Shown: positions 1-12,369, counted from the first letter of the stretch. The stretch is DNA of 64,000 nucleotides from Atopsyche davidsoni (GCA_022113835.1 JAILWY010000018.1:21723501-21787500); one strand, 5' to 3'. Notes: a model not told the origin generated them from the sequence alone. A program made the numbers and translations.

Positions 1-519
1 ATATATATTGTATATTTTTTATGATTCAACGGAATATTTAAATAAGTAAAATGAAATGAAAAACATTATAAAAAAAAACAATAACACTCTCTCGACTCGA
101 TTCCTTAAATCCATAACGCGAAATCGTTGACCATAAAATTAAAAAAGTCGATGATGATGATGATGTGCACTCAGAATTTTGCAACCGAGGGGACTGCAGT
201 CGGATTCGGTCGTCGCAGGATGTTGAGTAGTTCCCGGCCGGGCAGTGAGCCGCTCCACAGCCACGCGAAGTGAAGCCATCGCGGCGGCGGCATTTCTAGA
301 GTAGGTTTCGTAGCGATTACTCCACTTCGCAGTTCCTGCAAGAAGTGTTGCATTCTGCTCGGGTTCGCGCGCCTCCGGAGCCCGCTGCAGGTGGCCGTGC
401 CCGGCAATTCGATATGGATATCGATTAAAATAATGACATTATAATGTATGCGGTTCGGGTTAGCGTCTCGCCCGCGGCTTGAGCGGCGGGCCGAGGGGAG
501 GCCAGTGCGACCCGCCCGG

Positions 520-573
520 CCCTCGGAACCCTCCGAACCCTCCGAACACTCCGAACACTCCGAACCCTCCGAG
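520..573. repeat. 9-bp minisatellite, about 6 copies
   Basis: Tandem cctccgaac / actccgaac units. Because nine is a multiple of three, the + strand reads as a Pro-Ser-Glu / His-Ser-Glu repeat (448-729) and the minus strand as a Ser-Glu-Gly repeat; neither looks like a gene. Confidence 0.85.
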
Positions 574-1680
574 CCGGTTCGCACTGAAGGTTCACTGTGT
601 GCGCTCAACCTCAAATTGATTTGCATTTTCTCTTTTCTTTTGTATTGTCAATATAAAGAGCCAGAACATTATAAAAAAAATAGCTGTAGTTTGCGAGAAA
701 TTATTTTCGCTCTTAACGCTCACTTTTAAAACTATTTTAATATTCTAAAATAGTATTTTTTTGAAAAGTCGTTTATTAATCCCGGATACTTCCACCGTTA
801 CGGAAATATTTTGAAAAACATATAAATCATTTTTGATTTAGCAATTTTCTTTTAAAAGATTTGCCTTTTAATTATTTTACTAGTTGCATCCAATGAAAAA
901 AACCTACAATAAATTACTGTTCGCTACTGGTTTTCTTCATATTTCCCGGTTTTATTTCAATGTACTCGAGCACGCGCGCAGCGTAGTCCGTATTTCGCGG
1001 ACCTCCCCCGGCCGAGCCGCGCGGGAACTCGACTGAGATTGATTTATAAGTAGGAAATTGCTTGTAAAACATGTTTTAAGAATGTCAAATGTAATTATGC
1101 CATTTTACGTGAATCATGCTAGTGTTTTTAAATTTATTAACCAATTTCTGAGTAGAAAAACAGAGACGAATTAAAATTGTCGGAAGGACTAGTCGTGCAC
1201 ACAGTGGTCACGACGACAAATTTTTAAGTACTCAATATTTTTGACAGAGAGTACTCGGTGCAATTCCATTTTCAAATTTCAAATAAAATATAAAAGTACT
1301 TTATTTTATAAAAAAAGACAAATTTTTAGATAAATTTTGCAGATTATGAATATTTAGGGTAAACATGCACTATTTTTTATTGAGTTAAATATAGAATTGT
1401 CTATTATTACAACGAACAAGAGATTATCGAAACGCGATCTCGTCCAAAACCGAAAATTTGAAATGTCTATAAATAAAATAATTCATTATTGACTTGAGGG
1501 GCGTTGTGATTTTTTAAAATACGCCAGATCAATTAACAAACTAAAATAAATTATTTGTGTTAACAAATAATAATTGTTAATAATTGAACACACAAGGCAT
1601 AAAGTTATGCATTTCCATCTTATCCGTGGCGGCCTCACCTCGAGTGCTGCCTGTCCCGGGGTGGGTGGCGAGCAGCTGAT

Positions 1681-1757
1681 CCCGACTGCTCCCGGCTGCT
1701 CCCGGCTGCTCCCGGCTGCTCCCGGCTGCTCCCGGCTGCTCCCGGCTGCTCCCGGCG
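1681..1757. repeat. 10-bp minisatellite (cccggctgct), about 7.5 copies
   Basis: Near-perfect tandem copies; the first unit differs (cccgactgct). The array sits in a GC-rich island at 1620-1790. Confidence 0.9.
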
Positions 1758-2211
1758 GCGAGCGCGTCAAGTGGCAGGCACCGCGCGGCGCACATGGGTG
1801 TTAACAATTCCAATGTTTATTAATCAAAGTTTAATGGGGAAAGTTTAATTCGGTAGCACAAGCGAGCGGTCGGAGGGACAATAAGTTCGGCTCTCACCGG
1901 CTAATTAAAGCCGCCCTTCGCGACGAAGTTCTGCGAGGGGTGCGGGGCGCGAGCCTCCAGCCAGCGGCGCCAGTACTTCTAGGTAATGCTGAGCTTGTAA
2001 AACGTTATATACCTTCAAATGCTCCAATTTTGACATTGAGTTTTCTAAAAAATTACTGGAATTACAGGTGAAGTAAAAATAAAGATTGTTGATCATAATA
2101 TAAATGAAAATATTAAGATAAAGATTGTTGTTTTTATGCTTCGAAAAAAATTGTAACTTTAAGTGAACATTTTTTACTCACAATGTTCTGAAATATGTTT
2201 AAATTTTAAAC

Positions 2212-2215
<4 letters not shown>

Positions 2216-2282
<67 letters not shown>
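2216..2282. repeat. (AT)n microsatellite
   Basis: Uninterrupted TA dinucleotides for about 66 bp. Confidence 0.95.
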
Positions 2283-2285
<3 letters not shown>

Positions 2286-2597
2286 TTTTTTACCAAAAGC
2301 CAAAGTAATTTACCATATACTTGTTTTCATAATTGGGTGCTTAAGCTAAATATCTATCGTACGTCACCCATAAACTCCCTGCGGAGTTCTGGCGTGAAGC
2401 GACACAACTCGACCCGCGGTTGAGAATATTTTGGATCCCCGCGTTCTTTTTTGAACCAAATAGGTGAGAAAAATGAAACACCTGGACTTTTAACATCGCC
2501 TGCGTTTGATTTGATTACATTATTATTGAAACAATATTTATGTAGTCCATGGACAAATGAAACGGGAAAAAAAATCTCATTTTTTAAATCACGATAT

Positions 2598-2640
2598 CTC
2601 TGGGACTTGAACCTTCATCTCCGCGGCTAGCGCAGCTCAG
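2598..2640 (-). repeat. tRNA-derived SINE fragment (T-arm side)
   Basis: On the minus strand, a B-box-like ggttcaagtcccag follows a tRNA-like ctgagctgcgctagccgcgg stretch; no A box is seen further 5'. It resembles the 3' half of a tRNA-derived SINE head. A similar arrangement occurs at 6314-6378. Confidence 0.35.
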
Positions 2641-3305
2641 CACTTCAATATTGAAAAAAATACTTCAAGGTAACCAATATGAGAAATATAATCAATACGG
2701 TATAATTGAGAATCTCATAAAGGCTAACGTTGGCTAAACACCCAGAAGCTAAAAGTGGTGACCGAAGTGGAGGACTTCATTTCCTCGCTGAGCTGCGGTC
2801 GCCTGCATGGCTGCACCTACGCTACTTTAATAGACCACACGGATGGATATCTAAATTGTTCAATCGCTGTGAAATTACTGAAACAGCGCGCCCTGCGCTC
2901 GGCGCCAAATTCTATCAATAGGTCATTACCGGGGAACGGCCTGGTCGATCTGGGCTCTATGATGAAAGCTTCAAAACACCGGCCCTTACTTATTTCAACA
3001 AATTAATCAAATATGTCAATTAAAATGTTGAATTTACTTTTAAACGACAGAAAAAAAAGTTTTTTTTATGGTTTATATATCATGTAAACTTTATGTTTTG
3101 TTTTTGAGAACAAAAAACCAGGCTCTCGCCAATATTTAATTAAAACAGAGTTAATGATTTATAAGCCGACTGCTTCTACCGATTTCATAAAATATTACTG
3201 AATGAATTTAGTTAGATTTTACTGTAGTTAATGTAATTTTGGTAACCGTATCGGCATATATTATTTAAAAAAAAAAATAAAAAAAAATAGTATTTTACGG
3301 TTTGG

Positions 3306-3347
3306 ATGAAAATATGTGTTAGCAAACTGGCAAACACATATTTTCAT
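3306..3347. repeat. perfect 15-bp hairpin
   Basis: atgaaaatatgtgtt (3306-3320) is exactly inverted at 3333-3347, with a 12-nt loop. It lies about 60 bp 5' of the conserved repeat at 3405-3450 and could mark the edge of the same decayed element. Confidence 0.7.
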
Positions 3348-3404
3348 GCACGCAAAAATGGTATTGTTACCTTTTATTTTAAATTAAGTGACAAAATCAA
3401 TGCT

Positions 3405-3450
3405 CGTTTGATGATGCCAACGTAAAAGGTTGACGAAACCGGTCACCAAA
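3405..3450 (+). repeat. diverged single arm of the foldback repeat family, hammerhead-like layout
   Basis: This matches each arm of the foldback element at 45361-45515 over the strings TGATGATG, a five-pair stem, and ACCGGTCACCA. The order TTTGATGA, hairpin (GCCAAC / GTTGAC with one mismatch), GAAA, CCGGTC recalls a hammerhead ribozyme core. The first core C is a T here, and an extra T sits between the core and stem II, so activity is doubtful. Confidence 0.5.
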
Positions 3451-6313
3451 AAGTTATAACATGTAGAAAAACCAAAAAGTGTTTTATTTTAAATATTAAA
3501 ACCAATGAATTCAAAACGAGGAAGGTTTTGACAATCGAGTTTATCTACAAATTTAAAAAAAATAATACCGGCTGATTTTTGGTTGTAAATTATGTAAGTC
3601 GCAGATTATAGTCCAAGTCCAAGAAGAACAATTTAAATAACATTATTTAGCAGTTCGATTCCAATGGCACCAGTCAGGCGGTCGGAGCACTGTGCAGCCG
3701 CCAGAGTTTTGAAAACAAACGTGTTTAGTAAATAGGAAGTAATTAGATCAGATATCGCCGCTGCATTAATGGCTTGATTCCATTTTGTGCAGTGTATCTC
3801 AATCCGTGGTCCGCCGCTCGCGTGTCCGAGTGTGTCGAAGGCTCGCGGGGTGACCGCGCGATGCATTCGGCTGTGATTGTTCTGATTTGCACACGACTTT
3901 TTAAATCATCTTATTTTTTTACGAACCAATTTATGTTTTTGATATACCAAAACGTTCAGTTAAAATTTAAGGTTTTGTAATTGAAACTCAGTATGTGTTG
4001 ATTACGATAGTTTTTCAGGGAATAAGTCGAGAACTTTCACAAATTTTTAAAATAGCATAGACCTAGAACAAAACCAAAAAAACTTTTGATATTTTCTACA
4101 CTGCATTTTAGTATACACGAGAAAAAAATATTGATACAAGTACATACAGATACTTATGGCAAAAATATGTATTATTATTTAACCCAACATTAAATTTTGT
4201 CGTTTTTGTTTTTTTTCATGAAATACAATTTTCATCATTAAACTTGGATATAAGTGTATTGTTCTATAATTGGTTTTAGTAAAAATGATTTGTTCACTTC
4301 TAGCGTACTGAATTGCAGTCGCCCTGCCATGTTTGCCATGCCGACCGGCTTCACTGGTTACGATCGATAATCTATCTGCTGTGATTATAACACTCACTGG
4401 GTGCTATCGCTGCGGGAATATATTTAATTTGTTGAATCGCAGAGAAACAATGAGTCGGATTTCACTTTTTTTTAGTAACGCGGGTGATAAGTTGCCTGGC
4501 CTTTCAGAACATTTTACCTGGAAGTGGAACGATGGAGTCCTCCCCGGCCGCCGCGCGCCACGGCTCGTGCGCGCGGGCGCGGGAAGTCGCCCCGAGCCGG
4601 AATGGGGGATTTTTTACCTGCGGTAATTATATGGCATGTACTTTATGTACAGGTATACATTGTACATGGACAGGAACGAATTAGTGTAATTACTCCATAT
4701 GCGAACTGTTATTATGGTTTCATCCGGTCCACAGAAACCATTTTGAATGTGAAAAGGTGCATTGTTTACCGTGGCCCGTCAAATTGAGAGAGCCACTCGA
4801 GGCTTCCTTCGACCCCTTTTCCGCGGGAGCCGCAGTTGACGCGCTGGAAGTGCGTTTGTGCGGTTGCGGGCAAAACTCAAAGTTCGAGTTAGTAATTTCA
4901 TTGCATATATTTTCTATGAAAATAAAAGAAAATGACTTAATATACATAATATAATGAAAAAAGTTAGGCCATTAGCAAAAACAAGCCATACGATTAGTGA
5001 ACATTTGTAATATTTGCTCGATCGTAGCTAATAAGTTATTTATGCAACCGGTGCATCCGCCGGCGATTCTTCGTTCTTCAACAACCGGGGGCAGGTTTTC
5101 CATTTGATATACGAGTAACTCGTAAGGAATTTAAATTTATAAATATTGAATTGAATTTGAATTGAAATATTCAATACAATGGACCTACAATTAATTTCAA
5201 AACATTCGACCGCAGACGATACAGCGCGCGAGGGGTGCTCGAGGAATCTGCGGCGCTTCCTGACGCGCCCGGCCGTCCTGCAGGAGCTCCGAGGCCCGCG
5301 CGAGGCACCCGCCCGCCCGCGTATGTAAATGGGAACACTCCGATAACATGATGAAGCACCCGAGAGATCCGATCAGTAATCTGTAATCTCTTTTGGGCTT
5401 CAAAACATGCCGGGTGTTGAATGTTAGTTATAGAGGATTTATGCTAATTACCGCGCGGTGGAATTAAAACTCCATCCATCTCTATTAAGCCATCCAGCGA
5501 TGGCAGATATAAATATTATAATATTTTATTTAACGTTATCATATTCAATTAGGTTTTTTTATTTGAGAATATATACATAGTAATAAACTCATTATGGTTG
5601 TTTCGATGTTATTTTTAATGCAGTTTGCGCTTCGAATGAGACTTTGGGTAAGCTCGTTGGAAATGCAGCGAGTGCAGCGGGACGGGCCTGGCTCGCGAAG
5701 GGCGTCGCGCTACTCGCAGGGTGCTGCGTATCTTCAAATTAAATTCCTTTAGAAACCGTTGCAGTAGCTATGTGTTCAAGTCTAACTAAAATTTCGTAAA
5801 GAACACGATCTTCGGAGCGAAAAGGTTTTAGATACTTTGTGAGTTCATTGACTTGAATATTGTATTGCGTCTGCTTAAAAAATATATTCGATCACATTTT
5901 TTGACGATTCACATCAAGTTAAAATAGAAAAAAAAAAACATACAGAGGGTGAGAATATGTTTGATATTTCATTGACACATATCTTGAGTTAGTTAATAAC
6001 AACGTGGCTGAATATCATACACGATAACGGCGAAATACTGAGTATTTTGAATAACTCAAAAAAAAAAATTAAAAATTATCTCTGATGATTTATAAAAACC
6101 TTATTCGAGGCGCCAAACATAGAATTTATTAATCAAAATAGCAGTTATACAATCACTCCAGCTGCCGCGGTACGCACTTAAAGTGAACTTTAAAATCAGC
6201 TAATGCCGTGAAGGAGCAGATTACCGATACGGGCTCCGCCGGGCAAGGCTGGAGCTAATCGAAGGCTAATTGCACATTACCGTAAAGTGTGTTCTCGGTA
6301 TATTTTCACCTCG

Positions 6314-6378
6314 TCTGGGACCTGAACCCGGGCATCGAGGCACGCGGGCAGACGACACCACCCGATGAGCTCCGCCGC
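6314..6378 (-). repeat. tRNA-derived SINE-like fragment
   Basis: The minus strand contains gggttcaggtcccaga, a good B box, preceded by a GC-rich tRNA-like stretch. The + strand string tctgggacctgaacc (6314-6328) differs by one base from tctgggacttgaacc at 2599-2613, which suggests two copies of one SINE family. The region 6120-6420 is otherwise balanced, non-repetitive sequence and might also be regulatory. Confidence 0.35.
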
Positions 6379-7360
6379 TAATGGCGAAGAAAGTTGTCTG
6401 CCGATAATTAGACCGGCAAAATATAATACTTCTACGAATAAAAAGTTGTTAAATAGCTTCAGCTTTGCAGTGACGCTGTGATTAATGTGAGAAAATTTGA
6501 AACATTAGAAATCTCCTCTGAAATATATACCTTTTGCTGATTGCGCCAAAGTTCCTGTCAATGTGAGCCGAACATCTATGTATCGTCATTTTTAGTGATC
6601 CATTAGATACACAAATATAAATAAACATTCACTGCGATAGTGGGAGCTCTTCCGTTCTTCAAAAGCATCGTCAAAATCTAATCTTGATGTAATCTTCTTG
6701 TAAAATGTAATCTTCCCTTTTCTCGTCAAACGTTTGGTATATACTAGACAAATCGTCTTTGACCAAGTCGGAGCAGGAGCGGACAAGAGGGCGGCAGGGG
6801 CCGGACCTGGGGCGGAACGGGGGCCTCCGCCTCACCGAACCTTGCACGCAGTATATTTATATATTTTTAAAGAAGAAAATAAAAAAAACAAAGTTAATAT
6901 GGAAACGATTGCAATAGACGGAAGCTGGTAAATCAACTCCGAGAATTAAAAATTTCCATGAAAATCCAAAATCCCCAATGATTTTGGATGTTGCTTATTA
7001 TTATGACCGATATAATGATGTTGCATATCTGTTATTTAATCGTTCACTTGCATCGTATCCAACGTAGGCAATTATTCAAAATATACCTAATGAATTTGCA
7101 CGATTGCATAAGAAATAAGTAGAAGATGAGTGCAATTAGTAATGCAAATTCCCATGGGTCTACTTATCAGCTAGAATCGAATCATTATTTATATTGGCTG
7201 CATCTTAATGATAGAAAAGAACAACAATTATTTGGTTTCCTGTGCGAAAACACACCTCAGCAAATATGCGCGGTAATTATGCGTGATTGGAAAAATAACC
7301 TTATTCTGCCACGAGACTCATCCCATACGCCTGCAGGTGCTCGCAGAGCAGTCGGAGAGG

Positions 7361-7620
<260 letters not shown>

Positions 7621-8149
7621 AGCACGCACATGCCACTCATTAAATCTGTTGTACTTAATCTACGTGGGAAGGTGTAAAACTTCTGTTACATACTTTGAAC
7701 AAATATATAAGATAACAGTAAGAGACATAGAGATTTAATGAACATATTTTGAAAATTTCCCCTTGTGCGTTCAAGTTGTCGTTTGTTAAACGAACAAATC
7801 CGAATAGTTTGAGGACTTGAGAAGCTTCAATCCTCAGAGTGCAACTCTGCCTTGCCCCGTGCACTTCTACTCGCTCCGTGATTGCACTTACAACTATTAT
7901 ATTGATTTAATGTTTACTTTTATCAGCTCAAATGAAAATTATGAAGTAAAATGACTAATTGACATTATCACGTTTCAGTCTTGACTTTGTACAATTTGTA
8001 AAGACGCTCGAAAAAGAAGAAATATAGCTAAAATATAATATAATTGCAACAATAAAATCAGAACTTTTTGTACCGAGATGGAGATTAAATGTTTGAAGTC
8101 TTTTTTGATCCGCTTAAAGTAATTTAATCGATGATCAATTAAAATGTAG

Positions 8150-8660
8150 CCAGTTTTGTAAATAGCTTGTATCGTAGTCGATCATCGATCCATCAGCCCG
8201 AGGCCCGGAGTCCCTCGGCGTGCGAAACCGCACGACAGCGAGACGGGAGAACGATACCTGCGTACGCCGGTTCCCGTGGATCTGCGCCGAGGCAGCGAAG
8301 CCGCATTTGCATCTCTCTCTCCGCGGTACAATTACCTGCAATTACGGCGGCCGTCTCGCTCGCTCTACCGGCGCGCGATTGGCCGGCTGCGGCCTTTGTT
8401 AGATATTTTTACATTCTCGTTACTTCGCTTCTCTCGCTCCGGCGCGCGGGTGCCAGCGGAGGAGGGAAGAGGACGCAGGTATAATTGCGCGGTTGTCGCG
8501 TTACCCTCCGCTCCCATTGTGCAATGCGGTGCGGAGTTTTGTTCTTTTCGTTTCAGCTTGTGAAGAGAATTCCCGTTCCGCTCTCGCCGTCTCCCTCACG
8601 CGAGGGTCGGCCAGTTCCCTCTCTCGTAGCGAGCGGAATCCAAAATAACGTCTTAAGACT
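8150..8660. promoter_or_regulatory. GC-rich, CpG-dense block, possible promoter or enhancer
   Basis: A half-kilobase GC-rich block sits in AT-rich intron. It contains gcgaaaccgcacg (Runt-type AACCGCA), an inverted CCAAT box (gcgcgattggccgg), CT/GA runs such as ctctctctccg and ctcgctcgctct that suit a GAGA-type factor, and a strong 3' splice-site look-alike, ttttgttcttttcgtttcag, ending at 8560. A first exon or enhancer of the GATA gene is possible, but no core promoter element can be fixed. Confidence 0.2.
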
Positions 8661-9071
8661 TTTTACTCTGAACGGTAGACTCGAATCAAAAGTATAAATC
8701 GCCCTGATTCGACATCAGACTTGGCATATTTTAATGTTTTCGTATTGTTATTTTATGATGATTTTTATCAACGCGGGCGGAGACCCCGCCTCGAAGCTTA
8801 TGCGAATCGTGGCGGAGTACGAATGATTATTGACTGTTTTGGAAAAGTCCTTAAGTATGTAGTAACAATGTACACGAAATATCTATATGGTCGACATCCA
8901 CAATTAACAAAACATCCGACTGAATTTTTTATTTCGCTTTCAGTATTTCATATTTAATCATAGTAGATATCCGGTGTATTAATGCGGCTACTATTCAAAG
9001 TATTTTATTAAGTTGGATTAATGTCAATCAGAATGCGTTTTTATTTACCCATGCAGGTATTAGTATGTTTA

Positions 9072-9255
9072 TGTGATTAAGCACATTTTTACACACTAAC
9101 GAGCCACTGCAGTGGCTCGTTAGCATAGTTGGATAAATGCACCGGCCATGAAAGCTTGGGGATGTGGGTTCGAATCCCACACAAGTCACGATGATATTTT
9201 CTGAGAGTTTTCTTTAATCGTTTTCAATGTGTGAAAAAATGTGCTTAATCACACA
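9072..9255. mobile_element. 184-bp inverted-repeat element with a tRNA-like core
   Basis: The outer arms 9072-9096 and 9228-9255 are near-perfect inverted repeats (core tgtgattaagcacattttt / aaaaaatgtgcttaatcaca). Inside are a 26-bp perfect palindrome (9097-9122) and a tRNA-like sequence (9114-9188). Identical 12-bp direct repeats caaagtatttta lie outside at 8996-9007 and 9254-9265; the right copy abuts the right arm, while the left one is about 65 bp from the left arm. The architecture resembles a foldback or MITE that captured, or evolved from, a tRNA-derived SINE. I do not recognise a named family. Confidence 0.6.
9114..9188 (+). pseudogene. tRNA-like sequence (tRNA-derived SINE head or tRNA pseudogene)
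   Basis: A whole cloverleaf can be drawn. The acceptor ggctcgt/acaagtc pairs 6 of 7, including one G-U. The D stem gcat/atgc is perfect around agttggataa. The anticodon arm is imperfect (ccggc/gcttg, loop catgaaa). The T stem gtggg/cccac is perfect around ttcgaat. Internal pol III signals are visible: A box tagcatagttgg (9121-9132) and B box ggttcgaatcc (9168-9178). Position 33 is A instead of the invariant U and the anticodon stem is weak, so a working tRNA is unlikely. Pol III transcription potential is retained on sequence grounds. Confidence 0.6.
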
Positions 9256-12200
9256 AAGTATTTTACTTAATTATCTTGACAAAGAATGCTTCGTCCTTAT
9301 CTATAAAACACGAATGTGTAGTAAAGTGTCTCCCTTTGCTTCTCGGTTGGTTTTTGGCGGTGGTTCGTTATTAGTATGCATTAAATGTGAATAGATTTGA
9401 GAAATCATAGACCAATAAATGTCTCCCGGCGCCGGGCGGAAAGGGAGCGCTTCGATGTGAAAAGTTATACACCAAATGAAAAAAAGACACGCACGGGAGC
9501 GCCGTAATTAATAATTTAAACAAACAAATTTAAATTCCTCTCGCACCCCGCAGTCGTGGGAAAAATAAATTTCGCAGTAAATTTATTTTCACAGCGAATA
9601 TTGCAAGCGTAGGAATGTTATCGAAATATATCTACCTCGATTGTATTGTCACTTGAGTTTCTCCGAGGACGCCTCCCGGCGGGACCCACGGACTTCGCGG
9701 GCTCCGCGGGACATTTTCATATAAAGCGAAGCGATTTAAGAAAGTAAAGTTTGTCTAAGAGTTACAATGATATAAAAGCCGATTCAGCGCTTTCGAGGAC
9801 CTCGGCTGCCTCTCGGGAGGGGACGAGCTCTCTTTCTTTCGACTGGCTTTCGATGTGACCTGATGCCGGTCATTAAGTTTTGTATTCCTAAGCCTCTTTA
9901 GCTTGACGTAAATATTTTAACCCGTCTTACAAAATCGTCTATGTTTAAAATATTTTCGCGAAAGGGTTTTATTGTTAAATAACTCTTTTGTTGCCCTAAA
10001 AATTGATCTCTCAAAGTAACTCACATGGAAAGTGTGCAACGGTAGCGAGTCAACTTCGGTATACATTTCTGTGGATGCCGACAACTTTAAGATCTTAACT
10101 AATATTTCGATTATAATGAATTAAATACAGTCTGTAGGAAGTGCTTTGTTAGTTTTTAATTAATTCGATGTACCAATCTAAGCCTACTTTTATTACAACA
10201 CCATTCGAGGTGTGCGCACTGTAGCGGCATGGAGTGTAGAGGCCTTTTAACGAATTTAATGCATTTACACCTCCAAAATAAATATTTCTATAGCGTAATA
10301 AGGCCGCTTAATTTTTTAAATGAGATAAAACGGAAACAGTGAGGTCCGCGTGATACGGAGCGGCCATTGTCGATTGCATGAAAAATGGATTTTCAGCCTA
10401 AATTTTAACCTTTTAAAGTTTCTAATAAAAGCTGTCGCCCGCCCAGAGGCGCCTCGGGTGCGAGCCGAGCTCCCGGCTGTGACTCGAGGCGTATTCGCCG
10501 AATTAAATTAGTAGCGATGACTTTAATTAGACAGAAAGAAACAAATTTGATCGGCGATTAAATTTGAAAAGATTAGCGCCTCGGCGCCGATCTGACCTCC
10601 CGCCCGCCGCTCTGCTGGGACCCCCGACTAGTTACCTTCTCGGGGAGGGAGTACATTTTGATGTCAATGGGATAAATTTCAAGAACTTATGTTCCCAGAA
10701 AAAGTTGTAAAACAACAACAGTATTGATGGCCTATAGTTCTTTGTATGTTTTATATCTTTTTATTCGTGATCCTTACAAATGAGAAGTATTTTTTTTAAT
10801 AACCTAATCCGTGAGATGTGTTCTGTGCGTATGCGTTAAAATAGAAATAAATTTCTGAACATGCGTCAGTTGATGATTTATTTGGTTACAAATTATTTTA
10901 TTTTATATGTGAGTAATTACCGCCAAAAGCTTTATCGGTTTTATCTGTAAAAAAAGACATCGATGGGCGCGACATAGTCAGTTCGAAGCTAAAAGTATGA
11001 CAAATCTAAATTTTGATTAAGTTTTTACTCAACAATAGCATTGATTATTATTTAATTTCGTTATGGCTACACTATTCCAGCGCAATACTATCTTCTTTAT
11101 TCTCTATTTTCTGTTCTTTTCATTTTTGTTCGTGTTGTTCTTTGGTTTTCGTCTCTGGTGAAATATTATTGAAAAGCTACGTTTTATGAGATAGTTTTTT
11201 TAAATTAATATCAGGAAACACGTTTTCACACCGCTCGTAGGACGGGAGCGACGCTTCGGCGGAAGAGCGGGGCGCCCGGGCGGGGAGCGCCTCGGGATTA
11301 TTCGGCTGGCTTTTTTGTCAACACTGACGACCAGCATTGACGAAATTTACTGAAGCGGTCCGAAACAAACTCAAATACGCTAGAAAATACCTAAAATAAA
11401 TTACTATCTAAGCCTAAATATATTTTGTTAATATAATTTATCAGAGTTTGTCTATAGTTTGGAAACATTATTTTTGTGCTCTATTTCAAAGATTTTTTTA
11501 CTAAATAGAACAGATTCATTTTACGCCCGAAGCGAAAAAAATAAATTTCTTAATGCGAAAAGAAAAAATCGAAAGACCCAAGGAGCCAGAAACATTCGCA
11601 ACCGCTCGGCCACCGCGGCTCCCGGCAGCCTCCCACGAGCGGCTTCCCCCTGCGGCCTGCCCTGCCCGAGTGGCGTGCTTCAAAGACCTCTCGTTCGTGC
11701 CATCTGAGTTCGAATATCTAATGCTTATAGAGTAACCATAAAAAATAGGTAAAGAACTATGGTAAATAGTTTATTTTGTCAATTTTGAGCAACTCGTTTT
11801 ATAAAAATAAAATTTATGCACCGACTGCTTTTCAAAAAATATTAATTCATATAATACATAAATAGTTAGTTTGACACAAATACGGATACTGGAGTAATTA
11901 AAAAAAATAATGGACGGAAATAAACCTTAAGTATTATGATAATAAGAGTCTAGAATAAATCATAAAGTTTCATAAAAATCTCTGATGTTTACACAGACAG
12001 AATACAAAACAAAGCAAGTTCCATTAAGTATAGTTACGTCCTCGTTAAAACGTTTTTATTCTCCGGGTGTTGCCTCCTAACGGTCGAATTATACTAAATT
12101 AGTGGACAGCTGGGGAAACATACCTACATTGTTAAAAGTCATGAAACCGATTAGCGTAGATAAATTAGAGCGTTTATGGAGAGAATAAACGTGATTCGTT

Positions 12201-12369
12201 AAGTCAAATTCTTAATACACGTCAAAATTAATTTATAATTTACAGACGGTTAAAAATCTCAACAATATTTAATTATAAAATAATTACATTATGCAAATAA
12301 TAAACTCGGGAACCTTCAAATCGTATCCATCTACCCGCGGCGCCGGTAAGCGCAGGCGGAGGCGCTGCG

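Larger units (their letters stand above)
8958..11458. other. 2.5-kb stretch without reading frames; repeat element then moderate-GC sequence
   Basis: No frame of 60 codons exists on either strand. Apart from the inverted-repeat element at 9072-9255, the sequence is non-repetitive and more balanced in base composition than neighbouring intron. It has GC-rich patches at 9420-9460, 9670-9710, 9800-9830, 10430-10500 and 10580-10650, and scattered ATTA and GATA motifs. This is what cis-regulatory intron can look like, but no site is decisive. Confidence 0.3.

Noticed and set aside
2730..3006. Two overlapping frames resembling a small conserved gene (Sm-like DGYLN string)
   Set aside because: Only a four- to five-residue resemblance, no ATG, no supporting domain pattern.
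9114..9188. Functional tRNA gene
   Set aside because: A33 instead of U33, weak anticodon stem and an acceptor mismatch make it a tRNA-derived element.
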